A stretch of DNA of 21,404 bases from Candidatus Parcubacteria bacterium (lineage in GTDB: Bacteria > Patescibacteriota > Patescibacteriia > PEXW01). Made by a program: the position numbers and the translations under genes. Below the pieces are notes generated by a model. The model saw nothing but the letters and a program-made list of their open reading frames with translations, ran no database searches and was not told where the DNA came from. The stretch spans positions 1 through 21,404 of the forward strand of contig QZJU01000014.1 of NCBI GenBank assembly GCA_003597955.1, written 5' to 3'. Positions within the stretch are counted from its first letter, which is position 1. Each line of letters begins with the position of its first letter. Positions 15,463-21,404 of this stretch are shown here, piece after piece.

Positions 15463-15491
15463 TTGCGGATTTATCCAAGATTTATTATACT
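15463..15491 (+). promoter_or_regulatory. Promoter for the 15558 gene
   Basis: -35 TTGCGG (15463-15468), 17-nt spacer, -10 TATACT (15486-15491). The predicted start near 15498 leaves about 60 nt of leader. It may serve the downstream lemA-htpX genes as well. Confidence 0.55.
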
Positions 15492-15502
15492 TGCTATTAG
15501 CT

Positions 15503-15532
15503 ATTATACAATATCCGCTAAAATTTGTCCAA
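15503..15532 (-). promoter_or_regulatory. Promoter for the 569-residue surface protein gene
   Basis: On the minus strand the -10 is a perfect TATAAT (15503-15508), with -35 TTGGAC (15527-15532, 18-nt spacer) or TGGACA (17-nt spacer). A second possible -10, TATAAT at 15484-15489, overlaps the opposite promoter. The leader to the ATG at 15444 would be about 52 nt. Confidence 0.6.
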
Positions 15533-15557
15533 AATCCCCTAAATCCCTAAAAAAATA

Positions 15558-16034
15558 ATGCCGGACCAAAAACCATTATTACAAACTCCGCACCAAAGGG
15601 CAGCCATAGCCACGGCCGCGGTTTTATTACTCTTGGGCATTTTTGCTTTTGCGGGCTTTTGGTATGGCAAAAAAGCCTCGGAAACCACGGAAACTACCGC
15701 GGGCAACACAAACACTCAAAATTTGAACCAAGGCGGCTCAACAGGTTCACCCTCACAAAACGCCATTTCTGGCACGATTACTAAAATTTTGGAAAACGGG
15801 ATTGAAATTCAAACTAAACTAGGTGAAACCATTAAGACCGTTACAGCCAACATCACCAAAGACACGATTTTGCGGAAATTAGATTTTCGGACCATTCCCA
15901 AAAACGGCGTGGGCGACGGCGTGCCGATCAAGAAAACGGATTTGAAAGTCGGCCTGAATGTGGTGGTTTTAACCCTGGATGCCAGCACGGAAAAAATCAA
16001 CGCCCAAAAATTAAGCATGGTAATTTATCCTTAA
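15558..16034 (+). CDS. Membrane-anchored protein with small extracytoplasmic beta domain
   Basis: 158 residues. One membrane helix (about 17-36, ATAAVLLLLGIFAFAGFWYG) is followed by a Thr/Asn/Gln/Gly-rich flexible linker (about 40-68). A small beta domain follows (about 70-158): SGTITKILENGIEIQTKLGETIKTVTANITKDT.., then DLKVGLNVVVLTL and a final KLSMVIYP strand. This pattern (short strands, a KVG turn before a strand, a final value strand) resembles the OB-fold DUF5666-type domains found outside the membrane. It faces the surface protein gene across a shared promoter region and is followed by lemA after 40 nt in the same direction. The specific function is unknown. The ATG at 15558 has no Shine-Dalgarno site. 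Confidence 0.7.
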   Translation: MPDQKPLLQTPHQRAAIATAAVLLLLGIFAFAGFWYGKKASETTETTAGNTNTQNLNQGGSTGSPSQNAISGTITKILENGIEIQTKLGETIKTVTANITKDTILRKLDFRTIPKNGVGDGVPIKKTDLKVGLNVVVLTLDASTEKINAQKLSMVIYP

Positions 16035-16074
16035 AAGGAAATCTTAGAATTCAATTATTAATTTTTAAAAATAT

Positions 16075-16629
16075 ATGACCATCGTTTGGATTCTAATCGC
16101 CGTTGCCGCTCTGGCCATTTTCTGGCTGTGGGCGACTTACAACACCTTGGTCAGACTGAAAAACCAAACCCAGGAAGCCTGGTCAGATATTGATGTGCAA
16201 TTGAAGAGGCGGTATGACCTGATTCCGAATCTGGTAAACACGGTTAAGGGGTATGCCACGCATGAGCGGGAAATTTTCGAACGGGTGACCCAAGCCCGGG
16301 CCGCGGCCATGGGCGCCCAAGGCATGGCTGACAAGGCTAAGGCGGAAAACATGCTCACGGACACTTTGAAATCACTCTTTGCAGTAGCGGAAAATTACCC
16401 GAACCTAAAAGCCAACGAGAACTTCGCCAAGCTCCAAGACGAACTTTCGGACACGGAAAACAAAATCCAGGCCGCGCGCCGCTTTTATAACGGCAATGTC
16501 CGGGATCTAAACACCAAAATGGAAACTTTCCCGACCAATCTGATCGCGACCGGTTTTGGCTTTAAAAAACGGGAATTCTTTGAATTGACCGAGGAAGCCG
16601 CGAAAAACCCGGTGGAAGTGAAATTCTAG
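16075..16629 (+). CDS. lemA: LemA family protein
   Basis: 184 residues, normal LemA length. One N-terminal membrane helix (about 3-20) is followed by the family signature YNTLVRLKNQTQEAWSDIDVQLKRRYDLIPNLVNTVKGYATHE (22-64). The rest is helical, with AVAENYPNLKANENFAKLQDELSDTENKIQAARRFYN (103-139) and the FPTNLIATGFGF motif (152-163). LemA proteins are membrane-anchored helical bundles found widely in bacteria. Their molecular role is poorly defined, but they often sit next to HtpX-type or other membrane proteases or TPM-domain proteins, as here. The start is the first ATG that keeps the whole helix. Confidence 0.97.
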   Translation: MTIVWILIAVAALAIFWLWATYNTLVRLKNQTQEAWSDIDVQLKRRYDLIPNLVNTVKGYATHEREIFERVTQARAAAMGAQGMADKAKAENMLTDTLKSLFAVAENYPNLKANENFAKLQDELSDTENKIQAARRFYNGNVRDLNTKMETFPTNLIATGFGFKKREFFELTEEAAKNPVEVKF

Positions 16630-16656
16630 AATTATAAGAATCTCGGGGTAATAAAA

Positions 16657-16747
16657 TTGTCATTGCGAGCCCCGACCAAATGGGAGGGGCGCGGCAATCT
16701 TTTTGTTTTCAGGATTGCTTCGGTCGCTTTGCTCCCTCGCAATAACA
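16657..16747. repeat. Dispersed palindromic repeat, CATTGCGAG type
   Basis: The element begins TTGTCATTGCGAG and ends CTCGCAATAACA, so the ends are near-perfect inverted copies. The middle holds GCGGCAATC (16691-16699) against GGATTGCTTC (16712-16721). It fills most of the lemA-htpX gap. A related half-element is at 21266-21308 (TGTCATTGC...GCGGCAAT). As RNA it would form a long hairpin. Confidence 0.75.
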
Positions 16748-16758
16748 TTGTATAAAAT

Positions 16759-17652
16759 ATGACAACTTATAACCAAATATCCTCCAACAAACGCAAAAGT
16801 CTTTTCTTAATCGCGATATTCGTGATTATTATTGTTGGCCTGGCGTATGTTTTCAGCCGAGCCTACGAAGCCGGAACGGGCTATGTGGTGCTGGCAATTA
16901 TTTTCTCGCTCTTCATGACCTTAATTGGTTATTTTAGCGGGGACAAAATCGCGCTGTGGACAGCCGGGGCGGTGCCGATCAAAAAAGAAGACAATCCTTA
17001 TGTTTACCGCTTGGTGGAAAACCTCTGCATTACCGCGGGCTTGCCTTTGCCGAAAATTTACATTATTCCGGAACCGATGATTAATGCTTTTGCCACGGGC
17101 CGGAATCCGGAACGCGCTTCCATTGCCATAACCCAGGGCGCAATTGAAAAATTGGAGAACGAGGAATTGGAAGGCGTGATCGCGCACGAACTTTCCCATG
17201 TCGGCAATTACGATGTGCGCTTCATGACTTTGGTGGCTGTGCTGGTGGGTATTATTAGTTTATTGGCCAACTGGTTTATTCGCATAAACTTTTTCGGCGG
17301 CCGCCGGTCAGACAGCCGGGGCGGGAATATCGGTCAGATTTTTTTCCTGGTCGGCATCATCCTTTCCGTCTTGGCGCCGATCGCCGCGGTCTTAATCCAG
17401 CTTTCCGTCTCCCGCAAGCGGGAATTCTTGGCTGACGCTTCGGGCGCGCAACTGACCCGCTATCCCGAAGGTTTGGCGCGGGCTCTGGAAAAAATCGGGC
17501 AACAAGAAGGCAAAATGCGCGGGGCGAGCACGGCCACGGCCCATTTGTTTATCGCCAACCCTTTTGGCGCTCATACCAGCAAGGGCTTGAGCCATTGGTT
17601 CTCCACTCACCCGCCGGTTGAGGAAAGGATTAAGATTTTAAGAAGCATGTAG
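16759..17652 (+). CDS. htpX: HtpX-type membrane zinc metalloprotease
   Basis: 297 residues, an M48 peptidase. The zinc site is HELSH (143-147: His143, Glu144, His147), with the third ligand Glu222 in SRKREFLADASG. Four membrane segments are likely, at about 15-33, 41-59, 155-175 and 193-217. The conserved MINAFATGRNPERASIAITQGAIEKLENEELEGVIAHE block (107-144) and the C-terminal LFSTHPP-type motif (WFSTHPPVEERI, 280-291) are present. HtpX removes damaged or misfolded membrane proteins with its active site in the cytoplasm. Pairing with lemA is a common arrangement. A palindromic repeat separates the two genes, and the ATG follows TATAAAAT closely with no Shine-Dalgarno site. Confidence 0.97.
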   Translation: MTTYNQISSNKRKSLFLIAIFVIIIVGLAYVFSRAYEAGTGYVVLAIIFSLFMTLIGYFSGDKIALWTAGAVPIKKEDNPYVYRLVENLCITAGLPLPKIYIIPEPMINAFATGRNPERASIAITQGAIEKLENEELEGVIAHELSHVGNYDVRFMTLVAVLVGIISLLANWFIRINFFGGRRSDSRGGNIGQIFFLVGIILSVLAPIAAVLIQLSVSRKREFLADASGAQLTRYPEGLARALEKIGQQEGKMRGASTATAHLFIANPFGAHTSKGLSHWFSTHPPVEERIKILRSM

Positions 17653-17671
17653 GTTTGGTTTATAAGAGGGG

Positions 17672-17740
17672 TGTCATTCTGAACTTGTTTCAGAATCTAA
17701 ACCTGCTCTTTAGAGGTCCCGAAACTAGTTCGGGACGACA
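17672..17740. repeat. Dispersed palindromic repeat (TGTCAT...CGACA), copy 2
   Basis: Same design as 3061-3130. Hairpin 1 is ATTCTGAACTTGTTTCAGAAT (17675-17695). Hairpin 2 is GTCCCGAA / TTCGGGAC (17716-17723 and 17729-17736). The outer ends TGTCAT and ACGACA are inverted with one mismatch. It follows htpX by 20 nt and lies just before the clpC promoter. Confidence 0.8.
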
Positions 17741-17759
17741 AAAACAATCCAAATAAGCT

Positions 17760-17788
17760 TTGACAAAAAGCCTTTTTTGCGCTATAAT
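17760..17788 (+). promoter_or_regulatory. Perfect consensus sigma-70 promoter upstream of clpC
   Basis: -35 TTGACA (17760-17765), exactly 17 nt, -10 TATAAT (17783-17788). All 12 consensus positions match. Predicted start is about 17795, some 207 nt before the clpC ATG. No CtsR- or CIRCE-like operator is visible around it. Confidence 0.9.
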
Positions 17789-17794
17789 GTCTGT

Positions 17795-17931
17795 GTAGGG
17801 TAAATATTTATATTTACCTGAAAATAAAAATCAAAAATTTGGACGTGATATGTTTTAGTTTTTGAAACGTCCTTCAAAAATAGATCTTTGAAGAGCGTCA
17901 AACTTAACTGTTCTGACGCTTCTTCTTTTTT
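17795..17931 (+). ncRNA. Structured leader or small RNA between the consensus promoter and a terminator
   Basis: This stretch of about 137 nt runs from the predicted start of the perfect promoter to an intrinsic terminator and has no open frame of note. It contains a perfect palindrome GGTAAATATTTATATTTACC (17799-17818), GGACGT (17841-17846) complementary to ACGTCC (17867-17872), and a hairpin TTTTTGAA / TTCAAAAA (17859-17866 and 17873-17880) whose loop is that same ACGTCC. It is either a stand-alone small RNA or an attenuator/riboswitch-like leader controlling clpC. No known RNA family is recognised. The 5' end is inferred. Confidence 0.55.
17890..17931 (+). terminator. Intrinsic terminator in the clpC leader
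   Basis: GAAGAGCGTCA (17890-17900) pairs with TGACGCTTCTTC (17914-17925), with one bulge, around a 13-nt loop and is followed by TTTTTT (17926-17931). It lies about 70 nt upstream of the clpC ATG on the coding strand. It therefore either ends a small RNA or reduces read-through into clpC. Confidence 0.8.
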
Positions 17932-17956
17932 CGTCCCTAAAAATTTTTAAGATTTC

Positions 17957-17997
17957 GGAAAAATTGACGATCAGGCAGGAAAATGATACATTTTTCC
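17957..17997 (+). promoter_or_regulatory. Inverted repeat around the clpC translation start region
   Basis: GGAAAAAT (17957-17964) and ATTTTTCC (17990-17997) are perfect complements that enclose the only Shine-Dalgarno-like sequence here (GGCAGGA, 17973-17979). The second arm ends 4 nt before the clpC ATG. Folding would hide the ribosome entry site. Confidence 0.5.
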
Positions 17998-18001
17998 AAC
18001 T

Positions 18002-20485
18002 ATGCAACCGATTTTAAACAAATTCACGACCCACTTAAAAGAGGTTTTAAACAAGGCCACGAATTTTGCCGCGGGTAATCGCGCCAAAGCCATTGACCCC
18101 GAACATCTGCTCTACGCGCTGGGCGTGCAAAAAGGCTCGATTGCCTATGAAATTTTGCTGAAAGCCGGCATTCGCCTGGACCTCATCCGTCAAGCCATTC
18201 AATTGCGCGACGGCGGCTTGGCTTTGCCAGCCAATTCCGTCAAGCCAGAGCTTTCTCCCGAGAGCAAAACCGCCATTGAAAAAGGCGCGATCATCGCCGC
18301 CAAATACCAGCACCGCTACATTGGCACCGAACATCTGCTTTATGGGCTTTTAAAACTCCAAAATCATTTTTTAAATCGCATGTGGAAAGAACAAAATTTG
18401 GACGCCAAAGAAATGCTGAATCAAGTCATAATGGTTTTGCGATCCACCACCAAATTCCCGGACATCACCGAACTTTTTGAAGAAGAAAAAACCGAAACGC
18501 CGGGCCGGGATAAAAAAAGTTCCAAAACCCCGGCTTTGGATTTTTTTGCCACGGACTTAACCGATCCCAAACTTCAGGCCGGCATTGATCCGGTCATTGG
18601 CCGGCAGAAAGAACTGGAGCGTCTTATTCACATTCTCTCCCGACGCACTAAAAATAATCCCGTGCTTTTGGGCGATCCGGGCGTGGGCAAAACCGCGATC
18701 GTGGAAGGCCTGGCCAAGAAAATCGTGCATGGTGAAGTACCCGAGGCCCTGGTGGGCAAAAAAATTCTGCGCTTAGATTTGTCTTTAATCGTTGCCGGAA
18801 CCATGTATCGGGGCGAATTTGAATCGCGCTTAAAACAGCTGATCGAGGAAATTACCGCCGACCCTGACCTGATTGTGTTCATTGACGAGATCCACACCAT
18901 CATTGGCGCGGGCTCGGCTTCGGGCTCAATGGACGCGGCTAATATTTTAAAACCCGCTCTGGCCCGCGGCGAATTGCGGGTGATCGGCGCCACGACTCTG
19001 GACGAATATCGCAAGCACATTGAATCTGATGCGGCCCTGGAGCGCCGTTTTCAACCAATAATCATAAACGAACCTTCACCGGCCGAAACCATCCAGATTT
19101 TGAAAGGCTTGCGGCCCAATTACGAAAAATTCCACAGCGTAAAAATTGCCGACGAGGCCATTTCCGCGGCCGTGGAATTTTCTGAAAGGTACCTGCAGGA
19201 TAAATTCTTGCCTGACAAGGCAATTGATTTGATCGACGAAGCCGCGGCTAAGAAAAAGGTGGAAGCTGGCGGCACGGTTTTGGCCAAAAAACAAAGACTG
19301 CTGGAAAAACAGCTAGCCGAGATTGAAAAAAAGAAGCACGATGCGGTTTTGAGCGAAAAGTTCGAAGAGGCCATGAATCTGAAAACCCAAAGCGATAAGT
19401 TGAAAAATAAATTGCAGCATTTACTGCTGGGCGGGAAAGCCGGCCAAAAATCCTTGGGTACGATTCAAAAGGTTGATATTGCCGATGTCGTGCATCGCAT
19501 TACCAATGTGCCGATCAAAGACCTAGTCAGCGAAGAGCGCGACCGGCTGCTGAATCTGGAAGCAAATTTGCGCAAATATATTATTGGCCAGGAAGAGGCC
19601 ATCAAAGCCATTGCTGACGCCATCCGCCGGTCGCGCGTGGGTTTGCGAAATCACAACCGGCCAATCGGATCTTTTATTTTTATGGGCCCTTCGGGCGTGG
19701 GCAAAACCGAAATGGCCAAAGTCCTGGCGCGGGAAATTTTTGAAGATGAAAACGCATTGATCAGAATTGATATGTCGGAATTCGGGGAAAGCTTCAATGT
19801 TTCCAAGCTTATCGGCGCCCCGGCCGGCTATGTCGGCTATAAAGAAGGCAACAAATTAACCGAACCGATTCGGCGCAAGCCTTATTCCGTGGTGCTTTTT
19901 GACGAAGTGGAAAAAGCCCATCCCGATGTCTTTAATCTGCTTTTGCAGGTTTTGGAAGACGGGCACTTAACCGACGCCACGGGCAAACAAGTAAATTTCA
20001 AAAACACCATTATAATTTTCACCTCGAATGTCGGGCTGCAAAGTTTGAATCAAAATGCCAGAGTCGGCTTTGAATTGGCCGAAAAAGACGAAAAGAAAAA
20101 AGCCGACGAAGCATTTGCGGAGATCAGCGAACAAGTGACCGCCCAGCTAAAGGAGCAATTCCGGCCGGAATTTTTGAATCGCATCGACAAAATCATTGTT
20201 TTCCGCCCCTTGACCGCCAAAGATGTGAAACAAATCGTGCTTTTGCACCTGGCCGAATTGCAGAAACTTGCTGAAGCCCAAGGCTATAAACTGCAAATTT
20301 TGCCGGCGGCTGTCAAAAAAATCGCTGAACTTGGCTTTTCGCCCGATCAAGGCGCTCGGGCTATTCGCAAAGTCATTCAAGACGAAATTGAAAATCCCAT
20401 GGCCAGAGGGATTTTGGAAAATAAATTCCAAAAAGGCGCGGTCTTAAAACTTAAGGTCGGCAAATCGGGTTTTAGCATTGAGTAA
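18002..20485 (+). CDS. clpC: ClpC-type AAA+ unfoldase, ClpP partner
   Basis: 827 residues, normal ClpC length. The double Clp-N domain is at about 5-145 ([16 protein letters not shown]). AAA module 1 has Walker A GDPGVGKT (224-231), Walker B VFIDE (292-296), pore loop TMYRGEFES (267-275) and ERRF (347-350). The middle region (about 420-475) is short and carries a UVR-like helix ([20 protein letters not shown]), typical of ClpC and not of ClpB. Module 2 has GPSGVGKT (562-569), VLFDE (631-635), pore GYVGY and RPEFLNRID (721-729). The ClpP-docking loop VGF (688-690) is in the expected position, so the protein should feed substrates to ClpP; no clpP is in the window. The ATG at 18002 is forced by an in-frame stop at 17984. 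It has no good Shine-Dalgarno site, and the leader looks regulated. Confidence 0.96.
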   Translation: MQPILNKFTTHLKEVLNKATNFAAGNRAKAIDPEHLLYALGVQKGSIAYEILLKAGIRLDLIRQAIQLRDGGLALPANSVKPELSPESKTAIEKGAIIAAKYQHRYIGTEHLLYGLLKLQNHFLNRMWKEQNLDAKEMLNQVIMVLRSTTKFPDITELFEEEKTETPGRDKKSSKTPALDFFATDLTDPKLQAGIDPVIGRQKELERLIHILSRRTKNNPVLLGDPGVGKTAIVEGLAKKIVHGEVPEALVGKKILRLDLSLIVAGTMYRGEFESRLKQLIEEITADPDLIVFIDEIHTIIGAGSASGSMDAANILKPALARGELRVIGATTLDEYRKHIESDAALERRFQPIIINEPSPAETIQILKGLRPNYEKFHSVKIADEAISAAVEFSERYLQDKFLPDKAIDLIDEAAAKKKVEAGGTVLAKKQRLLEKQLAEIEKKKHDAVLSEKFEEAMNLKTQSDKLKNKLQHLLLGGKAGQKSLGTIQKVDIADVVHRITNVPIKDLVSEERDRLLNLEANLRKYIIGQEEAIKAIADAIRRSRVGLRNHNRPIGSFIFMGPSGVGKTEMAKVLAREIFEDENALIRIDMSEFGESFNVSKLIGAPAGYVGYKEGNKLTEPIRRKPYSVVLFDEVEKAHPDVFNLLLQVLEDGHLTDATGKQVNFKNTIIIFTSNVGLQSLNQNARVGFELAEKDEKKKADEAFAEISEQVTAQLKEQFRPEFLNRIDKIIVFRPLTAKDVKQIVLLHLAELQKLAEAQGYKLQILPAAVKKIAELGFSPDQGARAIRKVIQDEIENPMARGILENKFQKGAVLKLKVGKSGFSIE

Positions 20486-20489
20486 ATTT

Positions 20490-21146
20490 ATGCTGAATGT
20501 TTATGCTTTTAGCCGGCAATTATCCGCGGCTGGCAAATTTTTGCTGGACGCCATCGCACCCTTAAGATGCCTGGGTTGCAACCGAATTGGCGTTATGGCC
20601 TGTGAGAAATGTTTAAGTCAGGTTAAAATCGAACTAACTTCCCTGCCTGGGCCCGTACCAATCCAGGCCAATTTAGCCGTAGCTGACTTTAAACAGCCTT
20701 TAGTCCAAAAACTTATTCATGCTTTTAAATACGACAGCGTTTACGCGGCTGGCCAAGTTTTGGGAAAATGGCTAAGCCAGGAATTAAATGCCATAATCCA
20801 GCCGGACGATGAGATCCTGCCCGTGCCTTTGCACTCAGCTCGAAAAAGAGGCCGGGGCTTTAACCAAAGCGAGTTTTTGGCGAAAATCCTGAGTGAAAAA
20901 TTTAAAGTCACACTCAACACAAATTTAAAACGCGTTCGAAATACCAAGCCCCAAGTGGAATGTTCGGGCGAAGAACGCAAAGTTAATCTAAAAAATGCTT
21001 TTAAATTCACCAACAAAACCCCAGCGCGTCGGTTCGTGCTTATTGACGATGTGACGACCACCGGTTCAACTTTCTTGGAATGCGCGAAAGCCATACGCAA
21101 AACCAGCTCGGTTCCGATCCTAGCCATTGCCGTGGCAAGGGGTTAG
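20490..21146 (+). CDS. comFC: ComFC family phosphoribosyltransferase-like competence protein
   Basis: 218 residues from the ATG at 20490. A TTG at 20478, overlapping the clpC stop, would add four residues and is possible. Order of parts: a zinc ribbon with Cys27, Cys30, Cys38 and Cys41 (CLGC..ACEKC), the helix LIHAFKYDSVYAAGQ (73-87), the family signature VPLHSARKRGRGFNQSE (112-128), and the PRPP-binding loop VLIDDVTTTGST (183-194). ComFC/ComF proteins are cytoplasmic and needed for uptake of single-stranded DNA during transformation in several bacteria; the exact reaction is not established. The presence of type IV pilus genes in the same window fits a competence role. Co-transcription with clpC is likely, as the gap is 4 nt or an overlap. 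Confidence 0.93.
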   Translation: MLNVYAFSRQLSAAGKFLLDAIAPLRCLGCNRIGVMACEKCLSQVKIELTSLPGPVPIQANLAVADFKQPLVQKLIHAFKYDSVYAAGQVLGKWLSQELNAIIQPDDEILPVPLHSARKRGRGFNQSEFLAKILSEKFKVTLNTNLKRVRNTKPQVECSGEERKVNLKNAFKFTNKTPARRFVLIDDVTTTGSTFLECAKAIRKTSSVPILAIAVARG

Positions 21147-21165
21147 ATTCTGGCGGAGAGTAGAG

Positions 21166-21265
21166 GATTCGTTTCCTGGGCAGCGCCGGGCGCTGCGCTC
21201 GCTCGCGTCCGTCGGCGTTCGGCTTCGCTGACGCTTGCCTCTCTGCTGCCCTTCGAATCTTTTTT
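21166..21265 (+). terminator. Large branched palindrome with T tail after comFC
   Basis: Nested arms GATTCG (21166-21171) / CGAATC (21254-21259) and GGGCAG (21178-21183) / CTGCCC (21246-21251) close a GC-rich inner part that holds GCGCCGGGCGC and GCGTC..GACGC. A run of six T (21260-21265) follows at once. It starts 20 nt past the comFC stop, so it is a likely terminator built from a repeat element. Confidence 0.6.
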
Positions 21266-21319
21266 GTCATTGCCGCCTGCTCCCCAAAAAGGGCGCACGC
21301 GGCAATGGCGGTGTTTTTT
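21266..21319. repeat. Second palindrome with T run, CATTGC repeat family
   Basis: CATTGCCGC (21268-21276) and GCGGCAATG (21299-21307) are perfect 9-bp inverted arms around a 22-nt loop, followed after a few bases by TTTTTT (21314-21319). The opening TGTCATTGC and closing GCGGCAAT match the element at 16657-16747. It could act as a backup terminator. The last 85 nt of the window show no gene that can be supported. Confidence 0.6.
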
Positions 21320-21404
21320 GGACGAAGTTCGAACATTTTTTGAGCAAAACCCCCAATAAGGAAGCCAGCCCCGCCGTTGCTCGGAAACCTCGCCACCCCG
21401 CAAA

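Noticed and set aside
17760-18001. CtsR or CIRCE operator controlling clpC
   Set aside because: No tandem GGTCAAA-type heptads and no CIRCE inverted repeat were found near the promoter. GCGTCAAAC at 17895 is a single half-match within the terminator stem.
20478-20489. TTG at 20478 as the comFC start
   Set aside because: It would overlap the clpC stop and add only four residues; the ATG at 20490 is equally placed and is a stronger start codon. The alternative is not excluded.
21040-21403. Overlapping minus-strand open frames at the right edge
   Set aside because: They are read from GC-rich palindromic repeats and the antisense of comFC; the composition (Arg/Ala/Gly-rich) is typical of repeat translation.
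1-21404. tRNA or rRNA genes
   Set aside because: No cloverleaf with conserved T-loop sequence and no rRNA-like segments were seen in the intergenic regions on reading both strands.

Overview
The window most likely comes from a small-genome, monoderm-like bacterium, probably of the Candidate Phyla Radiation (Patescibacteria, Parcubacteria-like). This is an inference from gene content; no rRNA or marker phylogeny is available here. The evidence is a compact type IV pilus operon without a secretin (PilQ) or recognisable PilP, giant secreted proteins carrying G-Y/W-A/G-W-S..GW repeats, a LemA-HtpX pair, ComFC, and almost no Shine-Dalgarno sequences. The genetic code is standard for UGA: one pilus gene stops at a TGA that overlaps the next ATG.

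Layout, right to left on the minus strand. A canonical promoter at 13514-13542 precedes a tightly packed operon: a 1291-residue secreted protein (9601-13476), pilM, pilN, pilO, a membrane-anchored fibronectin-III-like protein, the extension ATPase pilB, a CheY-like receiver, a pilT homologue and the platform gene pilC (ends 766). Most gaps are 3-30 nt or overlaps. The exception is a 90-nt gap holding a palindromic repeat between the receiver and pilT. After a 640-nt non-coding stretch with a long inverted repeat and REP-like hairpins lies the 5' end of a type IV pilin (1-107), cut by the window edge.

The pilus system looks non-standard. The PilT homologue aligns to the family without gaps but has lost nearly every catalytic residue. 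PilN carries two PilM-binding-like INLLP motifs about 240 residues apart, joined by a proline-rich linker. The large first gene has an N-terminal sialidase-like motif and a DxDxDG calcium-loop motif, making it a candidate PilY1-like tip protein.

Upstream (13735-15444, minus) is a single-gene unit for a second secreted protein with a cysteine-rich tail, ending at a clear terminator. It diverges from a plus-strand group: a membrane-anchored small protein, lemA and htpX. Next comes a consensus promoter, a structured leader of about 137 nt ending in an intrinsic terminator, then clpC and comFC. The plus-strand genes suggest envelope quality control (LemA/HtpX), cytosolic proteolysis (ClpC, which keeps a ClpP-docking loop) and DNA uptake (ComFC, a natural partner of type IV pili in competence). 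Several intergenic gaps carry copies of dispersed palindromic repeats beginning TGTCAT.
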